Below, piece after piece: positions 22,669-33,732 of a DNA stretch of 64,000 bases. A program made the translations under genes and the position numbers. The stretch covers positions 1-64,000 of the forward strand of contig ARYC01000125.1 of the NCBI GenBank assembly GCA_000711775.1, given 5' to 3'. This DNA is from Oxytricha trifallax. Its lineage: Eukaryota; Ciliophora; Spirotrichea; Sporadotrichida; Oxytrichidae. The notes below the pieces were generated by a model. The model was not told the origin of the DNA and made no database searches. It saw only the letters and a list, made by a program, of their open reading frames with translations. Within the stretch, counting starts at the first letter, position 1, and the number at the start of each line of letters is the position of its first letter.

Positions 22669-22930
22669 AATGCAACCGAAGGTGGCTTCGTCGATTCCTG
22701 AGTCTCCTTGTCTGATGTTGAAGTACCCTTTTTCTCCCCAATCTTCACCCCAGGAGTTGGCAACGATCCAGTAATTTTCTAGACCTTGCTTTCCCCAACC
22801 AAGGATCTTGACGGCGTGTCCACCCTCAGCATCACCGGTAACGTGGTGATAGACACCTGAGTTGTAGTTGTAAAAGTCTTGGTAGACTGTGAATCCGGTC
22901 TCAACTGGACCAGATTCTTAAATAAGACTC
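22669..22930 (-). CDS. cathepsin B-like paralogue A, germline segment 2 (3' part, cut at TBE)
   Basis: Encodes the second half of a C1A peptidase. It begins at the pointer GAGTC (22926-22930, minus strand), then [16 protein letters not shown], the catalytic His in [11 protein letters not shown] and the catalytic Asn in [14 protein letters not shown], up to EATFGCI. It stops exactly where the TBE begins (22668). The paralogue continues PDLSSALE and ends about 18 codons later, but those codons are not found on the other side of the TBE. Either the last piece lies elsewhere (scrambled or distant) or it was deleted. Joined to the segment at 24418-25038 through GAGTC, the frame is continuous. Confidence 0.85.
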
Positions 22931-24422
22931 AGATAATATATCATGCAAACAAATAAGTATTAATTAAATGTAAGTCATAAATTAAGAATATATAAATATC
23001 TATTTTATTAAGGTAAGATTTTGTGTAAACAAATGGATTGCTGCGTTTCTAAACAATAGAAATGTGATTTTTAGTATCATAAATAAAGAAAACTTTTTTA
23101 ACCATTAAAAAATTACATATATTATTTTTAAGTGAATATACTATCACAGGCATAATATTCTTCATTATCATAAATAAGTAAAGCTGATATATTAATATTT
23201 TACTAAATAGTTTAAATAAAGCTAAAAATCATTTATTTTTAATTTCATTGATCTATTTACTTATAAAATAGTTTAATTTAAGATAATTTGAAATTATTTT
23301 TAATTTTTTCAAAATGATTCCCATATTTCTCACCTAAATTGTGAGAATATATATGGGTAATTTTTAAAGCTTAACAATAAAATTTGGGGGGGGGGAAGTT
23401 TCCTGCACTCGAGGAAGTTTCCTGCACGCTTTAATTTTTTTATGTTAAATTTAATAAATTTGACATAAATTAACAAAATCAATATTTTTTTACCCATTTA
23501 ATATTAAGAGCATATCGCTCATCATTGAAGTAGTTATAGAAAATATAGTCTAACATTATAAAGGCATGGTAAGAACAAGAAAAATTCAATCAGAATTTCA
23601 ATAAAAATTGGATAAAATATTTGGAATTACTATAATAGAACCTATAAATATTAGATGAAAAATGTCAGAGTTGTTGGAATCTGAAGAGAGATATTGACTA
23701 TTGATTAAAAAATTAAATTATAATTAAATGTTGAAATTAGTCCTGAAGTTAGTTGATAGTTTTTATAAAGATTAATTTAATTAAAAAAATAAAAATTTTA
23801 AAAATTTAAAAGAGTGCAGGAAACTTCCCTAAAATTATTTTTTTATCATAAACTGGTGCAGGAAACTTCCCCCCCAAAATTTTCATTTATATTTTTTATT
23901 CAAGTATTTTTGAAGATTTATTTTTTAATTTTATTCAAACAAAAATTAAATCAAAATGAGACACTTAAATTTATTAATTATCACACTTTAATTTATTATA
24001 TGCAAATATCAACTGTAAGAAAAATAAAATTTAATAAAGATTTTTGTATATTAAAACATTGAGATTTTACAAAAGTTAATAGAAATTAATCAAGAGATTT
24101 ATTTTTTCACAATTCTTAAAAATAATATGAATTGTATTTTTTATTTCTGATATTGGAATTAGAAATAGAATGTGCTTTTATTTTAAGGTGAGCAAGGTCA
24201 TTGATATTTATATTTTTAGTAAGAGAGCGATGAATTATATATAAAGATCAATTTCTAAATCTAAAATCAAATTGAATTTCCATTCAATATAATAGGCCTA
24301 TTATTGAAATAAATTATACCTTAAATTATGATTTTTATGATATCAAATAAAGTTTTTTAAGTTCAATTTAAGTAGCATTACTAAATAATATTAAAATTAA
24401 TTTTAATGACTCTTGGTTGCTT
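22931..24422. other. IES of paralogue A (1492 bp, pointer GAGTC)
   Basis: Separates the two cathepsin A segments. GACTC (plus strand) occurs at both borders (22926-22930 and 24418-24422). Removing the interval and one copy gives an in-frame ATKSLIQESG junction. The IES is AT-rich, non-coding and contains MITE copy 2. Confidence 0.85.
23386..23875. mobile_element. MITE family A, copy 2
   Basis: 490 bp, starting with ten G then GAAGTTTCCTGC and ending with GCAGGAAACTTCCCCCCC. It is flanked by a 7-bp direct repeat AAAATTT (23379-23385 and 23876-23882). A second inverted GGAAGTTTCCTGCAC motif sits just inside each end. It lies in the cathepsin A IES. Confidence 0.75.
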
Positions 24423-25038
24423 CTGCACCCTTAGCTTGCTTGGTTGAACCAGCCTTGCACTTGTACTTCTTGATGGCTTGACCATTAGAGCATTTAGTTG
24501 GGCATGATGGTTGGTCTCCATTACCAGACTTGTATGGCTCGCATGAATCTGAACTAACACCCTATTACTCAAGATATTACCAAGCTTAGTCAAGGTAACC
24601 ACCAAAACAGCCAAAGTTGCTGGTGTCACATGAGACCATATCTTGTGGTGAGAGGACAAGGTTGACTTTACCTTATGAGGCAATGCAGAATCTGTCTGAA
24701 AGAGACTCTGCTGCAGCGAAAGCCCAGCATGAACCACATTAAGCTTGATCTCTGATTGGGTGGACACAATCCTTCCATTAGGTTCTGGAATCGAAAGAGT
24801 CTGGGAGTGCAGCGTTGATTTGAGTGAAAGCTGAAATTCCTGATTAGTGTGAGAGAACTGTTCCGAGGAGTCCTTTAAGTTAAGCCTCAGTGTAGTTGGC
24901 AAATTTGTTCTATGATACCTCAGTTGGGGTCCAGAGGGCATTTGATGATCTAATTGCGTTTACCATTTCTTGGCTGACTGGGTGTGCAGCTACGAATGAT
25001 GCGGTACCGATAACGGCGAGCTTGACGGCTGTTTGCAT
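24418..25038 (-). CDS. cathepsin B-like paralogue A, germline segment 1 (5' part)
   Basis: First half of a papain-family (C1A) cysteine protease. ATG 25038 starts [20 protein letters not shown], a signal peptide. A short propeptide follows with the cathepsin-B style [15 protein letters not shown]. The mature domain has [23 protein letters not shown] (catalytic Cys), [20 protein letters not shown] and Cys-rich CEPYKSGNGDQPSCPTKC. It ends ATKS at the pointer GAGTC (24418-24422, plus GACTC). Several Gln are TAA/TAG. It is about 80 percent identical by eye to paralogue B and uses the same split point. Likely a lysosomal or food-vacuole protease. Confidence 0.9.
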
Positions 25039-25319
25039 ACTGAGGAATCTTATATATTTAAATTAACTATTAATAGAGTTATAAATTATAGTACAAATAT
25101 CCTCTTTTTTCATTTAGATATCCACTTATTTCTATCAATTGAATAGTATTTAGTATCGAGTCTATTTAATACTAATTTTCAATTGTAATTAATCATTTTA
25201 ATTATAGCTTATATCATGTAAATTTAAGACATTTAATTTTTCTTTCTCCCTTTTTGATAAACAGATAGTTACTCGTGCAAATGCATTTTATTTCAATCAC
25301 TGAAAATTCACTTTTAAAT

Positions 25320-25974
25320 TTTAAAAAGACTCGACAATTAATTTCATTAATTTTTATTCTTGGATAATTTATATCAACTTCTTGATTCTTTGTTTAGCAT
25401 CATTATTGAACATTGTAGAGTAGTATCGTAGCGATGCATATTACACTATATTTTGTAGATACTAAAGCCCATTTATCCCACAAAAACTCTCAATTTCTAG
25501 TCTCATTTCTCTAAAATAATATCCTGGAGATATTTTGACAATTCCAAGTCTCTATATTTCTACAATTAATGCCTACATGTACTCGATTATTCCCAATCTC
25601 ACTAGTGAAAAGTTTATTATTTTATATTCTCGCTTCAAATCTCTATGAACAATTAAAATATTATTAAGATTTTTAAGACCTTGTATTTTTTGAAGACCAT
25701 TTCATTTAGTGGAATCTTAAAGAAGCACGATCTTTTTCGCAAGGCAAGCAAAAGCGTATAGTTTTAACAAGAAAATGCACAATTTTTTAATTTTATTTGG
25801 TTAGTGCTTGTTTATCAGTAAACTAAATCTATTATTTATCATCACTTAGGACGTAGATCCTTGTGCTCCTTTAAAACAGTCTCACAGTCTTTAAATCTTG
25901 AAATTTTCTTAATAAGCATTTGCGATCTGCCCCTTGGATACCCTTTGAACTGCTTCGAATTATAAATTTTCCAT
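25320..25974 (-). pseudogene. protein-kinase-like fragment between the cathepsin paralogues
   Basis: Minus-strand pieces of a protein kinase. ATG 25974 gives MENLQFEAVQRVSKGQIANAYQENF, resembling a P-loop with G-x-x-A. A catalytic loop IVHRDLKRE appears near 25650, and an activation-segment match (ISPGYYFREMRLEIES) near 25525. The DFG motif is not clear and the frame changes several times, with TGA codons inside. It may be a decayed kinase gene or one still holding unrecognised IESs. No link to the neighbouring protease genes is implied. Confidence 0.4.
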
Positions 25975-26212
25975 CTCATACATATCAATCTCAAATAATA
26001 TTATAGAATGTGGCAATTATTGACAACACCCTTTTATTTAACTTATTATATAAAGAATATTAAAAATAAATATTAACATTTTATCTACAAGTATGAAATT
26101 GCTGCTATTAATCGTATGATTGTAATAAAATAGAGAATATGATATAAATGTATTAACTTTATTGATAACAATTGCTAATAAACAAAGAACTTATATTATG
26201 TTTTAAAAAAAG

Positions 26213-26572
26213 TGTGGGGGAAGATTCCTGCCCCATACATAAAAATTTGTATTTTTTATAATTTTCAAAGAATTTTTAACATCTATTATGATATAGTTAT
26301 TTTTAATTTAGCTTCAAATATCATTTCTACCTTGATGATGAATTTACATTTTAATGAAAATCGTATTAATTATTAATAAAAATCAATTATTTTAGCCTCT
26401 TTTATAATATATAATTATGATAATTAATAATTATGTCCCTTGAAAATTATATATCAATAAAAGTTGTTTTGTACATGAATATGGTAATTGAAATTGAAAT
26501 TTATTTGTTTATAATATTTTAATTCCCAAACAATATATAATTTAATGTTGGGGCAGGAAACTTCTCCCCCCC
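26213..26572. mobile_element. MITE family A, copy 3
   Basis: 360 bp, starting TGTGGGGGAAGATTCCTGCC and ending GGCAGGAAACTTCTCCCCCCC. It is flanked by AAAAAAAG (26205-26212 and 26573-26580). The interior aligns with copy 1. Confidence 0.7.
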
Positions 26573-26773
26573 AAAAAAAGATATAAGTATCTAAACTTTA
26601 AGTTTAATATTTTCTCTTTTTGTTTAATATAAGACAAGATTTGTTTTTATGTTGTGTTTTTAATATGAATTAAGTTTAGTATTACGAAATTCCACCTCTT
26701 ATGAAGGGAATCTTCAATTTTGATGAACCAGAGCATTATCGATGAACGATAGAGACTTTGGCTTCTTAGCTTC

Positions 26774-28257
26774 TCATTGGAGGAATTCGTTCTCAAGGGC
26801 GCTTGAGAGATCTGGGATGCAACCGAAGGTGGCTTGGTCGATACCTGAGTCTCCTTGTCTGATGTTGAAGAAACCCTTTTCTCCCCAAGATTCACCCCAG
26901 GAGTTGGCAACGATCCAGTAGTTTTCTGAACCTTGCTTTCCCCAACCGAGGATCTTAACGGCGTGACCACCCTCAGCACCACCAGAGACGTGGTGATAGA
27001 TACCTGACTTGTAGTTGAAGAAGTCAGCGTAGACGGTGAAACCGGTCTCGACTGGGCCTGATTGTTGGATGAGACTCATAAATTTTAGTATAAATATTGG
27101 ATTTTTTAAAAAAATGAATAAAATTTCTCTATTAGCAGAAAAAATTTAACTAATATATTTAAAGGAGTTTCAAATTTAAATTCTTAAGAAGTTTATTATT
27201 AATTTATTTAATTTAAGATACAAAGTTTCTTTTAAAAAATTGTTATTAATGAATAATAAGAGTAAAAATAGAAAATCTTACAATCATAAACATTTAAATC
27301 ATGGCTCTTCTAGGTCATACAATAAAAATAATTAATACAGCAAATAAGTTAAGATAAATATTAATAATTCTAAGCGATTTGAGAGACTTTTTATCAAGAG
27401 ATAAATAACTCATTTGTAATTTTTAATTTGGATATAGTTAATTATTCAATATAGTATAACAAAAAATTAAAGCACCTTGCTAAATAAAATTTTCTTTTAA
27501 TTATATTAAGCCAACTTAAATAATATCAACCAAATTTCTTTCAATTAAGACCTAATAAATGATTTCTCAAACATTTCTAATTAAAAAAACATTGTTTCAA
27601 TTCTTAATATTAGTATAATTTTTACTGACTCTTGGTAGCAGCAGCACCGTTGGCTTGCTTGGTTGAACCAGCCTAGCACTTGTACTTCTTGATGGCTTGT
27701 CCATTAGCGCACTTTGATGGGCATGATGGGGCGGTTCCACTGGCAGACTTGTATGGCTCGCATGAATCTGAGGCAACACCCTTCTTCTCGAGGTATTACC
27801 AAGCAAGGTTAAGGTAACCACCGTCACAACCGTAGTTGTTGGTGTCACATGAGACCATATCTTGGGGTGAGAGGACGACGTTGACTTTACCTTATGAGGC
27901 AATGCAGAATCTGTCTGAAAGAGATTCTGAGGCAGCGAAGGCCCAGCATGAACCGCATTGAGCTTGATCTCTGATGGGGTGGACACATCCTTACCATTGG
28001 GTTCTGGAGTCGAAGGAGTCTGGGACGGCAGCGTTGATTTGAGTGAAAGCTGGGATGTCTGATGAGTGTGAGAGAACGGTTCCGAGGAGTCCCTTGATTT
28101 GAGCCTCAGTGTAGTTGGCGAATTTGTTCTCAGATACCTCAGTTGGGGTCCAGAGGGCATTTGATGATCTGATTGCGTTAACCATTTCTTAGCTGACTGG
28201 GTGAGCAGCGACGAATGATGCGGTACCGATGACGGCGAGCTTGACAGCTGTTTGCAT
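26774..28257 (-). CDS. cathepsin B-like cysteine protease, paralogue B (two segments)
   Basis: Complete C1A peptidase, 309 residues after removal of the 554-bp IES at 27078-27631. ATG 28257 starts [20 protein letters not shown] (signal peptide), then a short cathepsin-B propeptide. The mature enzyme has the catalytic Cys in [28 protein letters not shown], then after the GAGTC junction [13 protein letters not shown], the His in [12 protein letters not shown] and the Asn in [14 protein letters not shown]. The stop is TGA 26774-26776. The long occluding loop of animal cathepsin B is absent or very short. The 3' neighbour region holds MITE copy 3, and the 5' end is divergent from a RING gene 177 bp away. 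Likely works in digestive vacuoles. Confidence 0.92.
27078..27631. other. IES of paralogue B (554 bp, pointer GAGTC)
   Basis: GACTC (plus) at 27073-27077 and at 27627-27631. Removing one copy and the interval joins AATKS to SLIQQSG in frame, giving exactly 310 codons. AT-rich, non-coding, with no MITE inside, unlike the IES of paralogue A at the same site. Confidence 0.9.
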
Positions 28258-28433
28258 ATTTAGGATCTTGGATTTGTAAATTAATTATAATAATATAATC
28301 GATTTAGTACAAATATCCTATTTTCAAATCTAGGTATCCCATTATTTTATCATTTCCATATTATTGAGTCACGAGTCTATATCAATACGAATTTGCAAAT
28401 TGCAAATAATCATTTAAAATTATAGCAAAATTA

Positions 28434-30215
28434 ATGGAAAGTTTAAGTCAAAACAATTTTGATTTCTCACTTTCAGATTAGCTGACTTTATCAGTTAATT
28501 ACTGGTGCCATACTTGCAAGTAATAAGTCCTATGCTCTATGGATGAAGAAATGGGCCTTAAATGTAACTATTAAATTTTAATTAAAAATCTTTTAATCTA
28601 GGTTCAAATTGCAGTGGCTATTTTTGTGAAGTATTAGAAAATGAATATGAGCAGACATTTTAGCATCCGGCTGATTTTCAACCGTTCCAACTTATGAGTT
28701 GGGAAAATAATATTGATGATGACAATTCAATTGAAGCTTTATCATTAGAAAATACTGTAAGCTGAATCAACTGTTAATAAATATATAGAGTTAAAGAAAT
28801 ACTTCATGGCAAAGAAATCAGTAGTTATCTCCAAATGTGATTGGATAGTTTCATTCAACAAATTAGTTTTAGAGATCCCCTTAAAGCTCAAGTGGAAACA
28901 ACAATAGATCAAATTTATCTCCAATTACAGAGCAACTCGTTTATCTTATTTTTATAATAGAGGCACACCTTGGAGACTCTTTAAGATAAACTCAAAACTA
29001 AGCCTAAGAAAGCCCTCTAACAACTCCATAAAATTAAGGGAATTCTCATTAATTAGAGGAGTTACCACTTGAGCTTGAAAGATAGCTCAATGCGATCTCG
29101 GGAGGTTCAGTTGATGCGTAGGCTGTCTAAAATAATGAAATTTTAGGAACTATTCTGGAAATGGCTTTGCAAAGAATAAGAACCAATAATAGAGAGTTTA
29201 GTAATGCAGTCCTAACTAGAGCTTATATTAGAGTTATGGGTAAGTTACTAAAAAAATAATTTGCTTAAGTTATTCATGTAACGTTTTGATAGGAAGTAAC
29301 CCTGCTCCTTCATTCAGAAGGCGAAGATTGATGTAGGATTTCGGATCACTTTACAACGATAGTCCTTAGGGTATATTTTAAGACATTATTGAAGATTACA
29401 TAGAGAGGCCTGAATTACCCTCACTTGGTTCAGGAGGCTTCTTTAGCAATTAAATTGCATTTATTATAACAATATTACATTATTTTTCATCCTAAGTTTA
29501 CATTGAGTAGCTAATTCAGCAACTATCCGAAAATGATATAAAGTAAGAATAACTGAAACTTGATTAATTTATTTAATAGTCGCTTTGGCACTCCACCTGC
29601 TTCAAAACAAGCAATTGAAGCTTTAAAATAATTTTAAGCTAAGGATTTTTAAAATTCCACTGCAGATTGCTGTGTCTGTTAAGAATTATTGAAAGATTAT
29701 GAGGAGTCATAATCCGTTTCAAATTAAAAGAAAAATCTAAGCTAAGAACTAATTTCACCTAGGAGCAATAGACAAGTACCGAATCAGCCAACTTAAATTG
29801 AAGATAAAGATTAAAACAATAGAGTACCTAAGATTTTAGAGATGCCATGCTCACATTTATTTCATGATGAATGCTTACTTCCATGGCTAGAAAAACATAT
29901 GCAATAAATTTCCAACAAATAGTGAGTTAGTTTTTTTCCTTTTTTAAATTTCTATACAAATAAATAAGGATATAATTAAGCTTAGTATGTGCTGAAAAAC
30001 ATAATAGTTGTCCAACATGCAGACATGAGCTGCCAACTGATGATATAGATTATGAAAATAGAAAAAGATAAAGAATTTCAGCACCAGCTTTGTCATAAAC
30101 CACTTAATAAACAAATAACGCAATAAATAATAATCACTAATAAATAATCTAAAATCAAATTGAAAGGGCAGTGGGACATAACGGCTTCAACTAAAGTAAT
30201 AATAATAATAACTGA
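28434..30215 (+). CDS. RING-H2 E3 ubiquitin ligase, RNF115/126-like
   Basis: Starts at ATG 28434 (MESLSQNNFDFSLSDQLTL). It opens with a BCA2-type zinc ribbon NYWCHTCKQQV...LKCSNCSGYFCE. A low-complexity Ser/Gln/Asn middle follows. The C-terminal RING-H2 has DCCVCQELL, then after a 50-residue insertion MPCSHLFHDECLLPWLEKH, and CPTCRHELP. The stop is TGA 30213-30215. Five GT-AG introns fit the frame: 28564-28601, 28757-28788, 29240-29292, 29543-29579, 29922-29980. The N-terminal ribbon plus C-terminal RING-H2 is the architecture of RNF115/RNF126, which bind ubiquitin and ubiquitinate cargo proteins. The insertion inside the RING between the first and second Cys pairs is unusual. Confidence 0.85.
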
Positions 30216-30239
30216 TAAGATTGTGAACTATATCTATCT

Positions 30240-31384
30240 GTTCCAACCGATACCCCTCCCACCCCTCCCAGCCTAAAACGAGACCCCCCTCCCACCCTAA
30301 CTAGACCCCCCCTCCCACCCCAACAACATCCCTATTTATATGAAAATTTTTATTCTCAATGTTTAAATAATTTTCCTTCATGACATCTTGATATCATAAT
30401 ATTTCTTACACATAAAAAATATTATTTTTTTTCAAATTTTTATCAACCTATATAATGAAACTCTCTTTTCAATTATGGTATTTAAAAAACTTTCACTCCG
30501 TCCGTCGACTATCTTAGAACATACTCCTATAGGAAAATTAATTAATCATCTATATCTCATGGCCTTGATATAATTATACGAAAAAATAATCAACAGACAA
30601 ACCCACACAAATATTAATCCTTACAATTCAAATCATTTTAATCGACAACATTCAATATAATTTCAATAGTAGTCCCATTAATTTTTATATTATATTTTTT
30701 TTACAATTTTACTGTATATTTTATCATTATAATTTTATAGCAATTGATTTTTTATGTAATATAAATATCAAAAATATTAATATAATATGTTTTTAATAAA
30801 GTATTAATCAGTTAGTTCGAATATAAATATAATTTTATTTATTTAAATAATCATTTTACATAAAAAATCAATTGCTATAAAAATTATAATGATAAAATAT
30901 ACAGTAAAATTGTAAAAAAAAATAATATAAAAATTAATGGGACTACTATTGAAATTATATTGAATGTTGTCGATTAAAATGATTTGAATTGTAAGGATTT
31001 ATATTTGTGTGGGTTTGTCGGTTGATTATTTTTTCGTATAATTATATCAAGCCCATGAGATATAGATGATTAATTAATTTTCCTATAGAAGTATGTGCTA
31101 AAATAGTCGACGGACGGAGTGAAAGTTTTTAAATACCAAAATTGAAAAGAGAGTATCATTATATAGGTTGATAAAAATTTGAATAAAAAAAATATTTTCT
31201 ATGTGTAAGAAATATTATGATATCAAGATGTCATGAAGGAAAATGATTTAAACATTGAGAATAAAAATTTTCATATGAATGGGGATGTTGTTGGGGTGGG
31301 AGGGGGGTCTGTTAGGTGGGAGGGTGGGAGGGGGGGTCTCGTTTTAGGCCTGGGAGGGGTGGGAGGGGGGGTATCGGTTGGAAC
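30240..31384. mobile_element. fold-back element FB1, 1145 bp
   Basis: A near-perfect palindrome with arms of about 520 bp (30240-30760 and 30865-31384) and a central spacer near 100 nt. It begins GTTCCAACCGATACCCC and ends with the complement. The outer 80 bp of each arm is strikingly C-rich (left) or G-rich (right). Flanks are atctatct (30232-30239) and atctatca (31385-31392), an 8-bp target duplication with one mismatch. No coding. It lies 24 bp after the RING gene stop. Confidence 0.85.
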
Positions 31385-31569
31385 ATCTATCAAATAAATA
31401 ATGAGTTTTATGATGAAATGTTTGAGTTGAAATCAAATAAATATATTTATTCGTAAGTAACTTGTATGTATATCCATTAATAAGAATTTCAAATTAAGCA
31501 TAGAATACTTCATAATAAGAATTTTTTTAAATGCTCTTGATGGAATTACTTTAATTATTAATTTACAAA

Positions 31570-33635
31570 ATGAAATTAGAATTTTAAATTAGCTTGTTGT
31601 TTCTTTTACAGCAAGCCTTTTTCTATTGCAAAGCTTTTGATACTTAAACTGTACTTGCCCTCCGTTGATATTTATAAGATGCCACAAATTAAAATGAAAC
31701 CTTTTAAAATGAAACATAAAACTCTAATACTACCACTGGAACTGTAGAAACTCAAAATTGTAGTTTAATAATATACAGTGAATTGACTATGAGTACAGAT
31801 AGGATCGGATCTGATTTGATAATCTCATACTTTGATTAAAAGTATCAGTAAAACTTGAACGGTTTAGTAACATACAAAGATGAGGAGATATCGAGTGGCA
31901 ATTGTTCACTTTATTAAGCATCATTTCAGAAGAAATCCTAACTTCTTGTGTCCTTTACTTTCAATCAATCGGCTTCTATAGTAATAAAAACAAAGCAAGT
32001 TTTCTTCGAATAAACTGGCTCAAGCTCTGGATAAAATACATGCAAATCTTGTGTCGTTAATAATTAATTCTTATTTTCATAAGACTATTGTACTTCATTC
32101 ACAAACAATCAGGGTGACTGCTGTACAATTGACAATACATCAATAGATTAGTGCGGATTAGACAGTATAATATGTAAAGATCAATTTAATGCTACAGCTC
32201 TGGGTATATGTGCAGGTCAATTTTTCCAATTACCTGACTAGCTTTCTAGTGTTTATTCTTAAGCGTTAAATTTGAATGGTATGATATTCTTAAATAAAGA
32301 TAAAAGCACATAAAAACTAACATTCAAAAGCTATCAAACAATTAAAGATTACTATCAGTTTGTGCAAGCTAAATTTATCATAAATACCACTTTAACTGAA
32401 AAATCCAAATTGTTATTAAGAATGAACTTTGATAACCATTTGAAATTAAAGTAACAAGGAATTAATATATTTTGACATTCATATGGTAATATGACTTAAG
32501 AGTTAGTCTAAGAATAATTATATCATGCCTTTGGGATTTATGATGTTTAAGGAAATGATCTTTATAAGGGAAAATAATAATATTCTGAGCAAATCATGAA
32601 AAACATGAGCATTATGATTGTTGTAGAACCAGGCTTTTCTATAAAAGATTTAAGCATACAAATTGACTTGTTGAGTGATGCAGAGTTCGATCCATTTATC
32701 TATGAAGAAGAAGTAGAATAAATTAAAAGTTTTAAGGGTGTACCCATTGTAGTAGCTTATATTCTAATAGTTCATGCAGCTATCGCCGGGTATATCTACT
32801 ATGGATACATGAATAGATTTTTTAATTAATTTAAGGATATAAGAAGAAATAAAAAGTCCAAGAGGAGCAGGAGAGATCAAATTTCTTTGAATAGTGGGGT
32901 GACAAGGAAGACATCAAAAGTATCGATAAAAAGAAAAAGTAATTAGAGTTAATGAAGCACATTCATCAATAATATCACTACGAAAAGAACAGAAAATTTA
33001 TGCAAATAAACGGAGTTAATTTGGAGTCTTTGGAATCTTAAGGAGTACAATCAGACAACATAGACGATTTTGAATTTAAATAAAACTTGTAGTTCAACAA
33101 TTCTTAGTAACTTAGATTGTTAAGCTAAAATAACAGAATCACCTTTGGTGCCAACTAAAATTAAATTTTGTAAAATAAAAGAGTCAGTAATCTTACTTCA
33201 ATAGAACAGTAAAATGCTCTATATAATTAACAATAACGTAATCAGTCTCCTCCTGGTACTGTATACGCAAAAATAAAACCTTTCGATTAGTCATATCATA
33301 ATAACTATCTTGCTAATTTAACTACTTCTCTTGGACACAATGAAAGTTCAATAATGAAAATAAACAACAGCCCTCCCTTTCGAATCGAGATGAATGATTC
33401 CATATTAATGGTTGGAGCCTCTTAAAATGCTAGCATACTCTAAGGAGGCTCAAATCAAGGTGCCATGACAATCACGATGAACGGCTTAGAGATATCTTAG
33501 GATAATATATTTGGGACTAAAAATAATCCAATTTCCTCAAATAATTTACCATTAATTAAAGAAGACCAAAATGAGGATGGAAGGTAAAAAAGTCTAGATA
33601 AAAAGAAAAAGAAAAAAAGAAAGAAAGTAAATTGA
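31570..33635 (+). CDS. single-pass membrane protein of unknown function, with small IESs
   Basis: Not recognised. ATG 31570 gives MKLEFQISLLFLLQQAFFYC, a signal peptide. One TGA follows at 31664-31666 that I cannot resolve. The ectodomain is Cys-, Asn- and Thr-rich with likely N-glycosylation sites (NTCKSC, QDYCTS, GDCCTIDN, QCGLDSIIC). One membrane helix follows (GVPIVVAYILIVHAAIAG, near 32745-32790), then a long Gln/Asn/Ser-rich cytoplasmic tail ending in a Lys-rich stretch before TGA 33633-33635. Removing two repeat-flanked inserts (24 bp at 32463, 47 bp at 32791) eliminates a TGA and a frameshift. Topology suggests a surface receptor or adhesion protein. Confidence 0.55.
32463..32486. other. 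IES, 24 bp, pointer TAATAT
   Basis: TAATAT occurs at 32463 and 32487. Removal deletes the in-frame TGA and gives QQGINMTQELVQ. Confidence 0.75.
32791..32837. other. IES, 47 bp, pointer TATA
   Basis: TATA at 32791 and 32838. Removal corrects the frame after the membrane helix (IAGY to KKKQKVQEEQ). Confidence 0.6.
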
Positions 33636-33732
33636 TTGAGATATTTATAGAAATTAAGTTTAATGTGCAGTATATTCAATTTAGCTATCAGTATATCTAT
33701 TTATAAGTTTATTTCATAATTTATTATCTAAA

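Noticed and set aside
24381..24941. Ser/Thr/Leu-rich minus-strand ORF (and its twin at 27597-28160)
   Set aside because: Out-of-frame shadow of the cathepsin B genes; the real frame contains the protease motifs once TAA/TAG are read as Gln.
30240..30320. C-rich block as a coding Pro-rich sequence
   Set aside because: It is the end of a fold-back element, is mirrored at 31305-31384 and has no open frame continuing into it.
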